Shown: piece after piece, positions 8,417 to 17,374 of the stretch
Numbering within the stretch: position 1 is the first letter of the stretch
Layout: each line of letters starts with the position of its first letter
Translations under genes and position numbers: made by a program
Source: Corynebacterium sp. P4-C1
GTDB taxonomy: Bacteria; Actinomycetota; Actinomycetes; Mycobacteriales; Mycobacteriaceae
Direction of reading: 5' to 3'
Length of the DNA: 64,000 nucleotides
NCBI RefSeq assembly: GCF_030503595.1
Contig: NZ_CP129966.1
Coordinates: 930,001 to 994,000 of the forward strand
The notes under the pieces: generated by a model
Told to the model about the DNA's origin: nothing
Database searches by the model: none
The model's input: only the letters and a program-made list of their open reading frames with translations

Positions 8417-9283
8417 TTAGTTCTCGAGGAACTCCTTGATCGCGCCCCATTCGCGGTCGAACTGCTCCTTGCCCGCGGCGAAATTCTTCTGCAGTTTGGG
8501 CACCTTGAACTCGGCATTTTCCACCATCATTTGCTCCGGGTAGAAGACATAGGCGTTGCCCTGCTCCGCCAACTCGTCGATGCGGGCTTTGGCCTTGTTA
8601 TAGGCATCCGGTCGGCCGATGGTGCGGCGGGCTACGTCCGGGTACTTCGGGAACATGCGGCGGATCATGGCGGGACGGTTCACTGGCTCACGGACGTAAT
8701 CCCGCGGCTTCGTGGCCAGCACGAGGAGTTTGGTGAATCCGGCGCGCTCAGCCGCCCCAACGAGCAAGCCGCCGTCGTCGCCGAGCGCGCCGTCAACGTA
8801 GGGCACACCGTCGATCTTCGCCATCGGCATGAGCATCGGCATCGTGGAGGAAGCGCGCATGACCAGGTTGATAGTGTCCTCGTCCTGCAGGTCCGCGTTC
8901 TGCCACACGACAGATTCGCCGGTGTCAGCGCGCACTGCCTCGATGTGGATCGGGGTCTCGTTGGCCTTGAACGCCTCGAGGTTGAACGGCAGTTCGCCGC
9001 CACGGTCCTGGAACATGAACTCCGCGTTCATCAGACCTCGCCCGAGCGCGAGCGAGCGCAGACCGCCGATCTTCGGGTGCCCCATGAAGGTGGTGAATGC
9101 TTCCTCGGTGCGCTTCGCGTCCCCGGACAAGAAGTTGATGGCGTGGATCGCACCAGCAGACACGCCGCCAACCCAGCCGAATCGCGCACGTTCCTCGATG
9201 AGCTTCATGATCGCGGGGGCGGTGTACGAGTTTCGGGTTCCGCCGCCCTCAATCACGAGGGCGGTATCGCGTGCGTCAATCAT
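8417..9283 (-). CDS. Patatin-like phospholipase, tandem paralogue
   Basis: This 288-residue protein has the same length as its neighbour and nearly the same N-terminus (DTALVIEGGGTRNSYTAPAI), the same GVSAG elbow and the same DGALG dyad motif. The two genes therefore arose by tandem duplication and have since diverged, mostly in the C-terminal half. This is the first gene of the pair. A short gap separates it from the BrkB-like gene, which is on the same strand. Confidence 0.9.
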   Translation of the reverse strand: MIDARDTALVIEGGGTRNSYTAPAIMKLIEERARFGWVGGVSAGAIHAINFLSGDAKRTEEAFTTFMGHPKIGGLRSLALGRGLMNAEFMFQDRGGELPFNLEAFKANETPIHIEAVRADTGESVVWQNADLQDEDTINLVMRASSTMPMLMPMAKIDGVPYVDGALGDDGGLLVGAAERAGFTKLLVLATKPRDYVREPVNRPAMIRRMFPKYPDVARRTIGRPDAYNKAKARIDELAEQGNAYVFYPEQMMVENAEFKVPKLQKNFAAGKEQFDREWGAIKEFLEN

Positions 9284-9304
9284 GGTTCACAAGTTTAAGG
9301 AACT

Positions 9305-10468
9305 TCACCCTCTATTTTGTGTTTTTGCCCGCGAATCTTCTTTGACTTCTTCCGCTAATTGGTGGAGCCACAGGCTGATCTTGCGCTGCCACAGCACCGC
9401 ATCTTGGGCGCGCGGGGCCGCCTGGATCATCTCTTCGGAGTCGTAGCCTGCCTGCAGCTCCTTCGCCCGGAGGATCTCCGCGTCGATCTTCACGCCGAGC
9501 AGTAGCAGGATATTCATCCACCACACCGCGACGAGCACGGCCAGCACCGTCCCGAACGCACCGTATGCACTGCGCAGCCCGAAGGTGGACAGGTACCAAC
9601 CGAAGAGACTCCACTCGGCGCCGATGACGAGCATGGCGAAGATGGCCCCGACAGTGAGCGGCCGGTACCGCCCGGGCCGCACATTCGGCGCGAAATAGAA
9701 CAGGCACGACACGAGCACGACCGCCGCCACGACAACAGCGGGATACCGCGCCCATTCCCACACGGGCAACAAAATGTGCTTCACGTAATTCACTGCACCG
9801 GTGAGCCCGAGTGGTTCCGCAATGGGGCCGAACACCGCGTCAACGATAGACTCGCGCAGCACGAGCGCCGCCACCACGACAATGAGTCCGAGCACGAGCA
9901 GCAGCGTGATGGCCCACATGGTCACCCACGTCACCACCAGGTTGCGCCCTTCCGACCGGCCGTAAATGACATTCGTGGAGCGCGAAAACGCCCGCACATA
10001 CGCGGACGCCGCCAGCAGCGACACCACGATCGACAGCACCAGCGCGACGGTGCTCTGCGCGGGGCTGCCCACCACGGTGAGCACGAGCTCGAAGGCCTGG
10101 GGGCGGAGGGTCTCAGGCACGGCCTCGTCGATAAGTCCGCCGAGCATCTCGTGCAGCGCTGCCTCGTCGGTGGGAAACAGCAGGGTCACCAGGGAGTAGA
10201 ACGCCAGGAGCAGCGGCGCGAAAGCTGTAACGCTGAAATACGTCATCGTCGCCCCACGGTCGGTGATCGCCAACGGGCCGAAGTCGAACACGGTGCGCGC
10301 GAGCACGAGTTTCCACGCTTTCCAGGACAGCCAGTTACCGCGGCGCAGCGGTTCCGGCCGCGTCTGACGGGGCCCGAGAACCTCGATCTCCCCGAGACCG
10401 TAGTGCTGCACGAATTCCGCCGCGTGCACCACGGTTTCTGTATCCTCACCCGGAGTTTCCTGGCTCAT
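9305..10468 (-). CDS. YihY/BrkB-family inner membrane protein
   Basis: This 387-residue protein has a soluble N-terminal stretch, then about six membrane segments (for example TVALVLSIVVSLLAASAYV and WAITLLLVLGLIVVVAALV) and a charged C-terminal tail. The family signature appears as FGPLAITDRGATMTYF near the first segment. These proteins were once misannotated as RNase BN; their real role is unknown, with a proposed transport function. ATG at 10468 (MSQETPG) is preferred over one 51 bp upstream, which would abut the divergent gene. Confidence 0.85.
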   Translation of the reverse strand: MSQETPGEDTETVVHAAEFVQHYGLGEIEVLGPRQTRPEPLRRGNWLSWKAWKLVLARTVFDFGPLAITDRGATMTYFSVTAFAPLLLAFYSLVTLLFPTDEAALHEMLGGLIDEAVPETLRPQAFELVLTVVGSPAQSTVALVLSIVVSLLAASAYVRAFSRSTNVIYGRSEGRNLVVTWVTMWAITLLLVLGLIVVVAALVLRESIVDAVFGPIAEPLGLTGAVNYVKHILLPVWEWARYPAVVVAAVVLVSCLFYFAPNVRPGRYRPLTVGAIFAMLVIGAEWSLFGWYLSTFGLRSAYGAFGTVLAVLVAVWWMNILLLLGVKIDAEILRAKELQAGYDSEEMIQAAPRAQDAVLWQRKISLWLHQLAEEVKEDSRAKTQNRG

Positions 10469-10517
10469 GCGTCTCACACTATCGGGAGTCCGGGCCACAC
10501 CGTTGTAGGGTTGGGCC

Positions 10518-10979
10518 ATGTCATGGGCACAAAATAGCGATCTCGGTTTTCAAACGAGCATCTGGGAACCGATCCTCATCCTCGTGATCATCTTCATGCT
10601 GATCGCGGTCCCGCTCATCGTCGTCGCGCTCGTCTTCGCGAAGAAGCGCACCCGCACCGCCGTCGTCCGCGCGCGCACCCTGTCGGTCCACACCGCGAAT
10701 CTCAGCCCGGAATCGGACGACATCATGGTGGTCGTCACCGTCGACGCGGACGCGTTCAGGAGCATTACACTTATCGACGCCCCCTTGCGCCTGACCTCCC
10801 CCGACTCCCGCCCCGTGACCTTTCAGCCGGGCGTATCCGGCCCGCCCGCCCTCGACCCGAACCAGGGCTGGCTCATTCCGATTTCCCGGGACTCCGAGGC
10901 CGAACTGCGCGCCCTGCCCGCCGGCCCCGGGGAGCACGAACTGGCCACGACGAACGTGGCCTTCATCGTCGAGCCTTAG
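10518..10979 (+). CDS. Small membrane-anchored protein of unknown function
   Basis: This 153-residue protein has one strong N-terminal transmembrane helix (about residues 18-42, PILILVIIFMLIAVPLIVV), a basic stop-transfer patch (AKKRTRT) and a soluble domain of about 100 residues rich in beta-strand sequence. I do not recognise the domain. It is divergent from the BrkB-like gene, and its stop overlaps the stop of the MFS gene by 4 bp. Confidence 0.75.
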   Translation: MSWAQNSDLGFQTSIWEPILILVIIFMLIAVPLIVVALVFAKKRTRTAVVRARTLSVHTANLSPESDDIMVVVTVDADAFRSITLIDAPLRLTSPDSRPVTFQPGVSGPPALDPNQGWLIPISRDSEAELRALPAGPGEHELATTNVAFIVEP

Positions 10980-12178
10980 CCGCGCCGCAGGTACCCCGAG
11001 CGGATCTGGACGGTGCGGATGACCGCCGAGCACAGGGCCAGCGCCGCCAGTACCCAGTACGGCGACGAGGGGCCGACGTAACCAGCGAGCCACTCGATCA
11101 GCGGCGGGTACCCGAAACCGATGTAGGTGGCCACGTAGTAGATGCCGATGACGGCACCGCGCTTTTCCGGCGGGCTGAACGTCTCCACGTCGAGCAGCCC
11201 CTCCCGCAGGCACAGCCCGTAGGCCAGCCCCAGGAACATCGACGCGACCACGAACATCGCCACCGACGGAGCCGCCCCGCCGACCGCCGCCACCGACATT
11301 CCGACAGCAGAGCACACCGCCCCGACGACGCCGGAGGACGGCCCGAACTCGAAGCGCCGCCCGAGCGCCTGGATGACAAGGCCGGAGCCGAACGCCACAA
11401 CAGCCGCCACACCGGGTAGGAATGCGCTGGATTCGAAGTGCTGCCCCACACGCCCGGACAGCACAACGATGGCACTGGTCATCGACGCGAACACCCACAG
11501 CCCCATCGGGAATGCCGTGGCCAGCGCCTTCTTCGCCGACCGCTCGTGCGCGGGTGCGCGGACCCCCTGCTCTTCTTCCTCCTTCTCCACCACTACTTCG
11601 CGGGTGTTCGGCACGTCTCCCACCATTGCGGAGAATGCCACCGCCGCGAACGACAGCAGGATCGACGCGATGTACGGGATGTAGATCGCGTTATGCGCGC
11701 TGACGAGGTGAGCAATGATGCCCGATGCAATCGGTCCGAGCATGAAGCCGGAGGTCAGAAAAATGCCTGCGAGCGTCGTGCCCGCTGCTCCCCGCAAACG
11801 TCCCGCCCACGCGGTGCCCGCGCTGACCACGAGCCCGACGCCGAGGCCGATGACGAACCTCGCGCCGAGCAGAACGGCCGGAACCTCCTGCCAAAACATG
11901 AGCGCGATATTTCCCAGCGCCGCCACCACCGCGCCGACCATCACCGCGGGTCTTGAGCCGAAACGGTCCGCGACCAGACCGCCGGCAATCAGGCACGGAA
12001 ACAGTCCGAGGGCGTAGATCCCGTAGGCGCTGTTGACCAGCAGCGTGGACATGTCCTGTTTTTCTCGTAGGACCACCAGGACGGAGGCGAAGTGGTTCGC
12101 CGACCACCCCGCCGTGATGAGAAAGGCCACAACACTGGCGAAGACCAGCTGCGGTCGAGACTTTTGCGCGTTCATCAT
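10976..12178 (-). CDS. MFS transporter
   Basis: This 400-residue carrier has about 12 predicted transmembrane segments in two halves joined by a charged, Glu-rich cytoplasmic loop (VVVEKEEEEQG). The MFS loop 2-3 motif is present as GGLVADRFGSRPAV. The substrate cannot be told from sequence. GGAGGG just before ATGATG at 12178/12175 fixes the start within one codon. It is divergent from dsdA, so export or uptake of an amino acid is possible but unproven. Confidence 0.85.
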   Translation of the reverse strand: MMNAQKSRPQLVFASVVAFLITAGWSANHFASVLVVLREKQDMSTLLVNSAYGIYALGLFPCLIAGGLVADRFGSRPAVMVGAVVAALGNIALMFWQEVPAVLLGARFVIGLGVGLVVSAGTAWAGRLRGAAGTTLAGIFLTSGFMLGPIASGIIAHLVSAHNAIYIPYIASILLSFAAVAFSAMVGDVPNTREVVVEKEEEEQGVRAPAHERSAKKALATAFPMGLWVFASMTSAIVVLSGRVGQHFESSAFLPGVAAVVAFGSGLVIQALGRRFEFGPSSGVVGAVCSAVGMSVAAVGGAAPSVAMFVVASMFLGLAYGLCLREGLLDVETFSPPEKRGAVIGIYYVATYIGFGYPPLIEWLAGYVGPSSPYWVLAALALCSAVIRTVQIRSGYLRRG

Positions 12179-12248
12179 CTGTCTCCCTCCTGCATGGAAA
12201 TGTGACCCACGTAACTCTACACCTGCGCTACTCGTACAATGGATCCCC

Positions 12249-13472
12249 ATGACCATGCCTTGGGACCGCCCAGCTCAACCCACCCCGCCGACGCGTACAC
12301 CGCTCTCGCTTATCGACGGCTTGTCCGCCCAGCACGAGATCTCCTGGACCCCCACCCCCGACTCGTCTTCCCTCGCGCCGGACGTGGTTGAAGCTGTCCA
12401 CGAGGCATCCGCCCGATTTGATCGCTTCGCCCCCTGGGTGGCCGACCATTTCCCAGAGACCGGCGACGGCACCATCGAGTCGGAGCTCGCCCCTGTTCCT
12501 GAGACCAAGGACTTCATGTCGCGCCTCATGGAGCGCGATCTACCTGGCCAGCTCTGGGTCAAGCGCGACGACTCGCTGCCGATCAGCGGCTCCATCAAGG
12601 CCCGCGGCGGCGTCCACGAAGTCTTCCGCCTCGCGGAGGAGCAGCGGTACGGCAGACTTTCCGTCGCCTCGACCGGCAACTTGGCGCTGTCCATCGGCAC
12701 CGTCGGCCCCCTGCTCGGATTCGACACAGAGGTCCACATGTCGACGGACGCGAAGCAGTGGAAGAAAGACCTGCTCCGTTCCCGTGGGGCGACTGTGGTG
12801 GAGCACCGCGGACTCTTCACCGAGACCGTGGCCGCGGCACGGGAGAGCGCGGGCGATGCTTTCTTCATCGACGACGAGAATTCCCTCGGCCTCTTCACCG
12901 GATACGCCGTCGCTGGCCAGCGACTCAAGGAGCAGTTCGCCGCAGCCGGCCAGACGTTCACCCCCGAGAACCCGCTGTTCGTCTATCTCCCCTGCGGCGT
13001 CGGCGGCGGCGCAGGCGGAGTCACCTTCGGCCTGAAGATGGCTTTCGGCGAGGCTGTCTCCTGCCATTTCGTCGAACCGACGGCTAGCCCGTGCATGACG
13101 CTCGGCGCATTCACCGGGAACCCGGATGTCACCTGCGCCGACTACGGCCTGTCCGGCCGGACCGTCGCCGACGGGCTGGCGGTGCAACGGCCCTCCCCGC
13201 TCGTGATGGAGCACGCGGCGCACCTCGTCAGCGGCTTCCACACACTTTCCGACACCACTTTCCTGGCCGCCGTCAACTGGTTGGAGCGGAGCGCCGGCAT
13301 CATCGCCGAGCCGTCAGCCACCGCAGGTCTCACCATTCCGTGGCGTCTTCCCGATGTCCCCGACACCGCCACCCACCTCGTGTGGCTCACCGGCGGCTCG
13401 CTCATCCCCGACCAGGACAAGGACCGCCTTCGCGGGCAGGCAGCTACTGCGGCGCTCCACTGGCAGCGCTAA
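12249..13472 (+). CDS. dsdA: D-serine dehydratase
   Basis: This 407-residue PLP enzyme converts D-serine to pyruvate and ammonia. The PLP lysine motif is SGSIKARGGVHEV, preceded by VKRDDSLPI. The glycine-rich phosphate loop is PCGVGGGAGGV, and the ASTGNLALS loop is the family Asn loop. These features match DsdA rather than eukaryotic-type DSD or threonine dehydratase. The protein is slightly shorter than the E. coli enzyme at its N-terminus. The stop overlaps the end of the convergent FAD dehydrogenase pseudogene by a few bases. Confidence 0.9.
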   Translation: MTMPWDRPAQPTPPTRTPLSLIDGLSAQHEISWTPTPDSSSLAPDVVEAVHEASARFDRFAPWVADHFPETGDGTIESELAPVPETKDFMSRLMERDLPGQLWVKRDDSLPISGSIKARGGVHEVFRLAEEQRYGRLSVASTGNLALSIGTVGPLLGFDTEVHMSTDAKQWKKDLLRSRGATVVEHRGLFTETVAAARESAGDAFFIDDENSLGLFTGYAVAGQRLKEQFAAAGQTFTPENPLFVYLPCGVGGGAGGVTFGLKMAFGEAVSCHFVEPTASPCMTLGAFTGNPDVTCADYGLSGRTVADGLAVQRPSPLVMEHAAHLVSGFHTLSDTTFLAAVNWLERSAGIIAEPSATAGLTIPWRLPDVPDTATHLVWLTGGSLIPDQDKDRLRGQAATAALHWQR

Positions 13473-14947
13473 TTATCCGCGGCGGCGTGCTCCCCCACCC
13501 GCTTGCCCGAGTGGATGCAGCCGCCGAGGAAGGTTCCCTCCAACGCATTCTTGCCGTGCATTCCGCCGCCCCCGAAACCGGCCGCCTCGCCGCAAGCGTA
13601 GAGGCCGGGGAAGACGGAGCCGTCGGCAAGCAATGCCCTACCGCCCAAGTCCGTCTCGATCCCGCCGAGCGTCTTACGCGTGAGCACGTGCAACTTCACC
13701 GCGATGAGCGGCCCCTTCTTCGGATCGAGCAGACGGTGCGGCTCCGCGCACCGCACGATCTTGTCCCCGAGGAAATTCCGCGCGGTGCGGATGTAGTTGA
13801 CCTGCGCATCTTTGGAGAAGTTGTTGGTCAGTTGCGCATCGCGCTCGACGAGCTGCTTGCGCACCAGATCCACGTCGACCTCTATGCCGTCGGAGCCGAG
13901 TTCGTTCATCTTGCGTACCGAGTCCTCCACTGTGTCCGCAGTGACCCAGTCCACGCCGTTGTCCATGAACGCCTTCACCGCCGGGTGCGTGCCCGGCCCT
14001 ACCTTGCCCGCGAGTTTCTTCAACGACTTGCCGGTAAGATCCGGGTTTTGTTCCGAACCGGAGAAAATGAATTCCTTGTCCGCGATGTGCTGGTTGAGGA
14101 TGAACCACGAATACCCGTGACCGGTCCTGCCGATGTGGGCGAGCGCCGCGATATCGATTCCGCGACCGTCGACGTGCTCCGGCACACCGGTGACCATGTC
14201 GTTCGGGCACGGCCCCCAGCGGTCTTCCGGCCACATCTCGCGCACCTTCGCCAGATTGCCGCCGATGCCGCCGGTGGAGATCACCACGGCCGCGCCGCGC
14301 AGTTCGAAAGGTTCGACCTCGTCGCTGTTCGAGGCGGCGCCTCGGTCACTTGAGTCATCCGCCAGCTTCACTCCCTTCACCCCCACCGCACGGCCGTCCT
14401 CGACGATGATGCCGTCGACGCGGTGGCGGAATTTGAACTCGACTTTGCCCGCCTGCTCCGCACGCTCGACTGGTTCCCGGAACACACGCACGACCTCGGG
14501 ACCCGTACCCCACGTCAGGTGGAAACGTGGCACTGTGTTGCCGTGACCGGAGGCGTCGCCCGAACCGCGCTCTGCCCACCCGACTGTCGGCAGCACGCGC
14601 AACCCCAGATCCTTGAGGTAGCCGTGCATCTCGTTGGACGCGAAGCGGACGTACTCGCGGCCCCACTCGCGCGGCCAACGGTCGTAGTCCTCGTCGTCGT
14701 AGTCCGCGGAATTCTCTCAGTCAGCCCAGGCAAGGTCCTCGAAGTCCTTCGCCCCCACGAGCTTCTGCTCCGGTGTGCCCACCATGAACAGGCCGCCCAG
14801 CGACCAGAATGCCTGTCCGCCGAGGTTCGCCCGGCTCTCCTGCTCCACGAACACGACGCGGCGTCCCGCCTTGACCGCTTCGTGTGCCGCCACCAGCCCG
14901 GCGAGGCCGGCCCCCACGATGATGATGTCTCCCGAGTATTATTTCAT
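13469..14947 (-). pseudogene. FAD-binding dehydrogenase (KstD-like flavoprotein), broken by stop codons
   Basis: The frame encodes the FAD motif (IIIVGAGLAGLVAAHEAV), EQESRANLGGQAFWSLGG, the substrate/FAD region (GWAERGSG) and a C-terminal GLYACGEAAGFGGGG. All are typical of the actinobacterial FAD-binding dehydrogenase family of about 550 residues. A TGA at 14717-14719 interrupts it where homologues have Trp (LAWAD-stop-ENSADY). The only ATG placed to start the full protein (14945-14947) is followed at codon 3 by TAA. GTG at 14917 would drop the first Rossmann strand. Both lesions keep the frame, so decay is recent, or they are sequence errors. Confidence 0.8.
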
Positions 14948-15059
14948 ACCCGAAACATACATGGATTGGCGCGCGCTGTGGCCGTTTTCCGCTTACCCGG
15001 CGCGATCGCCCGTTCCCAGGTAACGTGACCGAGAAGCTTGGAAATAGAAAGGTTGACAC

Positions 15060-16250
15060 ATGAAAATCGCGGTTCTCGGCGGCGACGGATTCTGTGGCTG
15101 GCCAGCGTCCCTCCACCTCTCCGACATCGGCCACGATGTCGTGATCGTGGACAACCTGTCCCGCCGCCGGATCGACGAGGAACTGGGCGCGGAATCGCTC
15201 ACCCCGATCGCATCCATCGACGAGCGCACCGCCGCATGGCACGAGGTCTCCGGCAAGACCATCGAATTCCGCAACATCGATGTCGCCCAGGACTACGAAG
15301 GACTGAAATCCTTCATCGACGAGTACCGCCCCGACGCGATCATCCACTTCGCCGAGCAGCGCGCCGCCCCGTATTCCATGAAGACTCCGGTGACCAAGCG
15401 CTACACGGTGGACAACAACGTCAACGCCACCCACAACCTGCTCGTCGCCGTGGTCGAATCCGGACTGCACATCCACATCGTCCACCTGGGCACGATGGGC
15501 GTGTACGGTTACGGGACCGCCGGCATGAAGATCCCGGAGGGCTACCTGGACATCAAGGTCGACAACGGCGAAGAGCTCGTCGACCAGCAGATCCTCTACC
15601 CCACCAACCCGGGCTCGGTGTACCACCTCACCAAGGTGCTGGACCAGAACCTGTTCGCGTACTACGCCAGGAATGACGAGCTGCGCATCACCGACCTGCA
15701 CCAGGGCATCATCTGGGGCACGCACACCCCGCAGACGGAGCGGGACGAGCGCCTGATCAACCGCTTCGACTACGACGGCGACTACGGCACGGTGCTCAAC
15801 CGCTTCCTCATGCAGGCGGCGATCGGATACCCGCTCACCGTTCACGGTACGGGCGGGCAGACCCGCGCCTTCATCCACATCCGCGACATGGTCAAGTGCG
15901 TCCAGCTCGCGCTGGAGAACCCGCCGGCGAAAGGCGACCGTGTCAAGATCTTCAACCAAATGACGGAGACCCACCGCGTCCGCGACCTCGCCGAGCTCGT
16001 GGCAGAGATCTCCGGGGCCGAATACGCGCTGGTGCCCAACCCCCGCAAGGAATCGGCGGAGAACGAGCTGCATGTCTCCAACGACACCTTCTTGAGCTTG
16101 GGCCTCGAACCGACCAAGCTCGCGGAGGGCCTGCTGCAGGAGGTGGAGGACGTGGCCAAGAAATACGCCGGCCGAGCCGACCGCAGCAAGATCCCGGCTC
16201 GCTCCTTGTGGACCAGCGCGCAATCTGAGGGTGTTCCGGAGAACGCTTAA
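15060..16250 (+). CDS. SQD1-like NAD-dependent epimerase/dehydratase (UDP-sulfoquinovose synthase-like)
   Basis: This 396-residue extended short-chain dehydrogenase has the variant NAD motif GGDGFCGW, the HFAEQRAAPYSM block, the catalytic Thr in LGTMGVYG (Thr145) and the YHLTK Tyr/Lys pair (188/192). It also has LHQGIIWG and GGQTRAFIHIRDMV. These blocks in this order are characteristic of SQD1/SqdB, which makes UDP-sulfoquinovose from UDP-glucose and sulfite. The Glu of TMGEYG in plant SQD1 is Val here. GAAAG precedes the start. The stop overlaps the start of the next gene (TAATG), so the two are translationally coupled. Confidence 0.8.
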   Translation: MKIAVLGGDGFCGWPASLHLSDIGHDVVIVDNLSRRRIDEELGAESLTPIASIDERTAAWHEVSGKTIEFRNIDVAQDYEGLKSFIDEYRPDAIIHFAEQRAAPYSMKTPVTKRYTVDNNVNATHNLLVAVVESGLHIHIVHLGTMGVYGYGTAGMKIPEGYLDIKVDNGEELVDQQILYPTNPGSVYHLTKVLDQNLFAYYARNDELRITDLHQGIIWGTHTPQTERDERLINRFDYDGDYGTVLNRFLMQAAIGYPLTVHGTGGQTRAFIHIRDMVKCVQLALENPPAKGDRVKIFNQMTETHRVRDLAELVAEISGAEYALVPNPRKESAENELHVSNDTFLSLGLEPTKLAEGLLQEVEDVAKKYAGRADRSKIPARSLWTSAQSEGVPENA

Positions 16251-17374
16251 TGCGCATCGCGATTTTCACGGAGGTCTTCCTGCCCAAGATTGACGGGGTG
16301 GTCACGAGGGTGATCCGCACCATCGACCAGCTCGCCGAAATGGGCCACGAGGTGATGATCTTCGCCACCGGCGACACCCCGGAGACCTACGCCGGCTTCC
16401 CGGTGGTTCGCGCCCCGAGCTTCTCCCTCCACCGCATCTACCCGGAGATCAAGGTCGGTCTTCCTTCCCCGGGCGTGGCGAAGGCACTCAAGGCCTTCAA
16501 CCCGGACGTCGTGCACGCGGTCAACCCGGTGTTCTTCGCCGGCTACGGCGCGCTCACGGCTAAGCGCCTCGGGATCCCGCTGCTCGCCTCTTTCCACACC
16601 GATGTGCCCGCCTACACCGAGGCCCTGAAGATCGGTGTGCTGAAGAAGCCCGCCACCGGCATCATCCGCCTTATGCACAACCGGGCGGACAAGAACCTTG
16701 TCACCTCCGCACCGATGCTGGACACCGCGCGGGGCTACGGCTTCCGGGACCTCGCCGTGTGGCCGAAAGCTGTGGACACCGACGGCTACCGGCCAGACAA
16801 TTACTCCGAGGCGATGCGCATGCGCCTCACCGGCGGTAACCCCGATGCCCCGCTGGTCGTCTACGTCGGCCGCATGAGCGCGGAGAAGAACCTGGGCATC
16901 CTCAACGAGGTCATGCAGGTACTGCGCGGGAAGCTTCCTGGCGCCCGTCTGGCCCTGATCGGGGCGGGGCCGCAGCTGGAGCAGATGAAAGAATCCTTCG
17001 ACCCCGAGTACACCGTTTTCACCGGTTACATGTCCGGCACGTCCTTGGCGCAGGCGTTCGCCTCGGCCGACGTCTTCGCCTTCCCGTCGCTGACGGAAAC
17101 GCTGGGCTTGGTCGCGCTCGAGTCTTTCGCCTCAGGCGTTCCCGTGGTGGGCGCACGCGCCGGAGGCATTCCTTTCGTCATCGATGACGGCGAGACAGGC
17201 ATTCTCGTCGACGAGGACGCCACCCCGGAACAGTGGGCCGACGCGCTCATCCGCGCCGCCGACTCCCCCGGCATGCGCACAGCCGCCCGCGCGGAGGCGG
17301 AGCGCTGGTCCTGGCGCGCCGCCACAGTAAAGCTCGTGGAGTACTACTCCGAGTGCATTGACGCCCACCGCTGA
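16250..17374 (+). CDS. GT4 glycosyltransferase, SQD2-like
   Basis: This 374-residue GT-B enzyme has an N-terminal EVFLPKIDGVVTRV acceptor-side motif, SFHTDVPAYTEA, a sugar-nucleotide half with YVGRMSAEKNL, and the C-terminal E-x7-E motif (ETLGLVALESFASGVPVV). The similarity to SQD2, which moves sulfoquinovose onto diacylglycerol, extends through MRMRLTGGNPDAPL. It is coupled to the SQD1-like gene by a one-base overlap. Mannosyltransferases acting on lipids (MgtA, PimB-like) are the alternative. The last 31 bp overlap the convergent manA. Confidence 0.8.
   Translation: MRIAIFTEVFLPKIDGVVTRVIRTIDQLAEMGHEVMIFATGDTPETYAGFPVVRAPSFSLHRIYPEIKVGLPSPGVAKALKAFNPDVVHAVNPVFFAGYGALTAKRLGIPLLASFHTDVPAYTEALKIGVLKKPATGIIRLMHNRADKNLVTSAPMLDTARGYGFRDLAVWPKAVDTDGYRPDNYSEAMRMRLTGGNPDAPLVVYVGRMSAEKNLGILNEVMQVLRGKLPGARLALIGAGPQLEQMKESFDPEYTVFTGYMSGTSLAQAFASADVFAFPSLTETLGLVALESFASGVPVVGARAGGIPFVIDDGETGILVDEDATPEQWADALIRAADSPGMRTAARAEAERWSWRAATVKLVEYYSECIDAHR

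Noticed and set aside
14717..14719. In-frame TGA as a possible selenocysteine codon
   Set aside because: Homologues have Trp here, no selenocysteine-insertion hairpin is evident just downstream, and a second stop (TAA) occurs near the start of the same frame.
14721..16223. Minus-strand open frame of 500 codons
   Set aside because: It is antisense to the SQD1-like gene and runs into the pseudogene in the wrong frame; a shadow.
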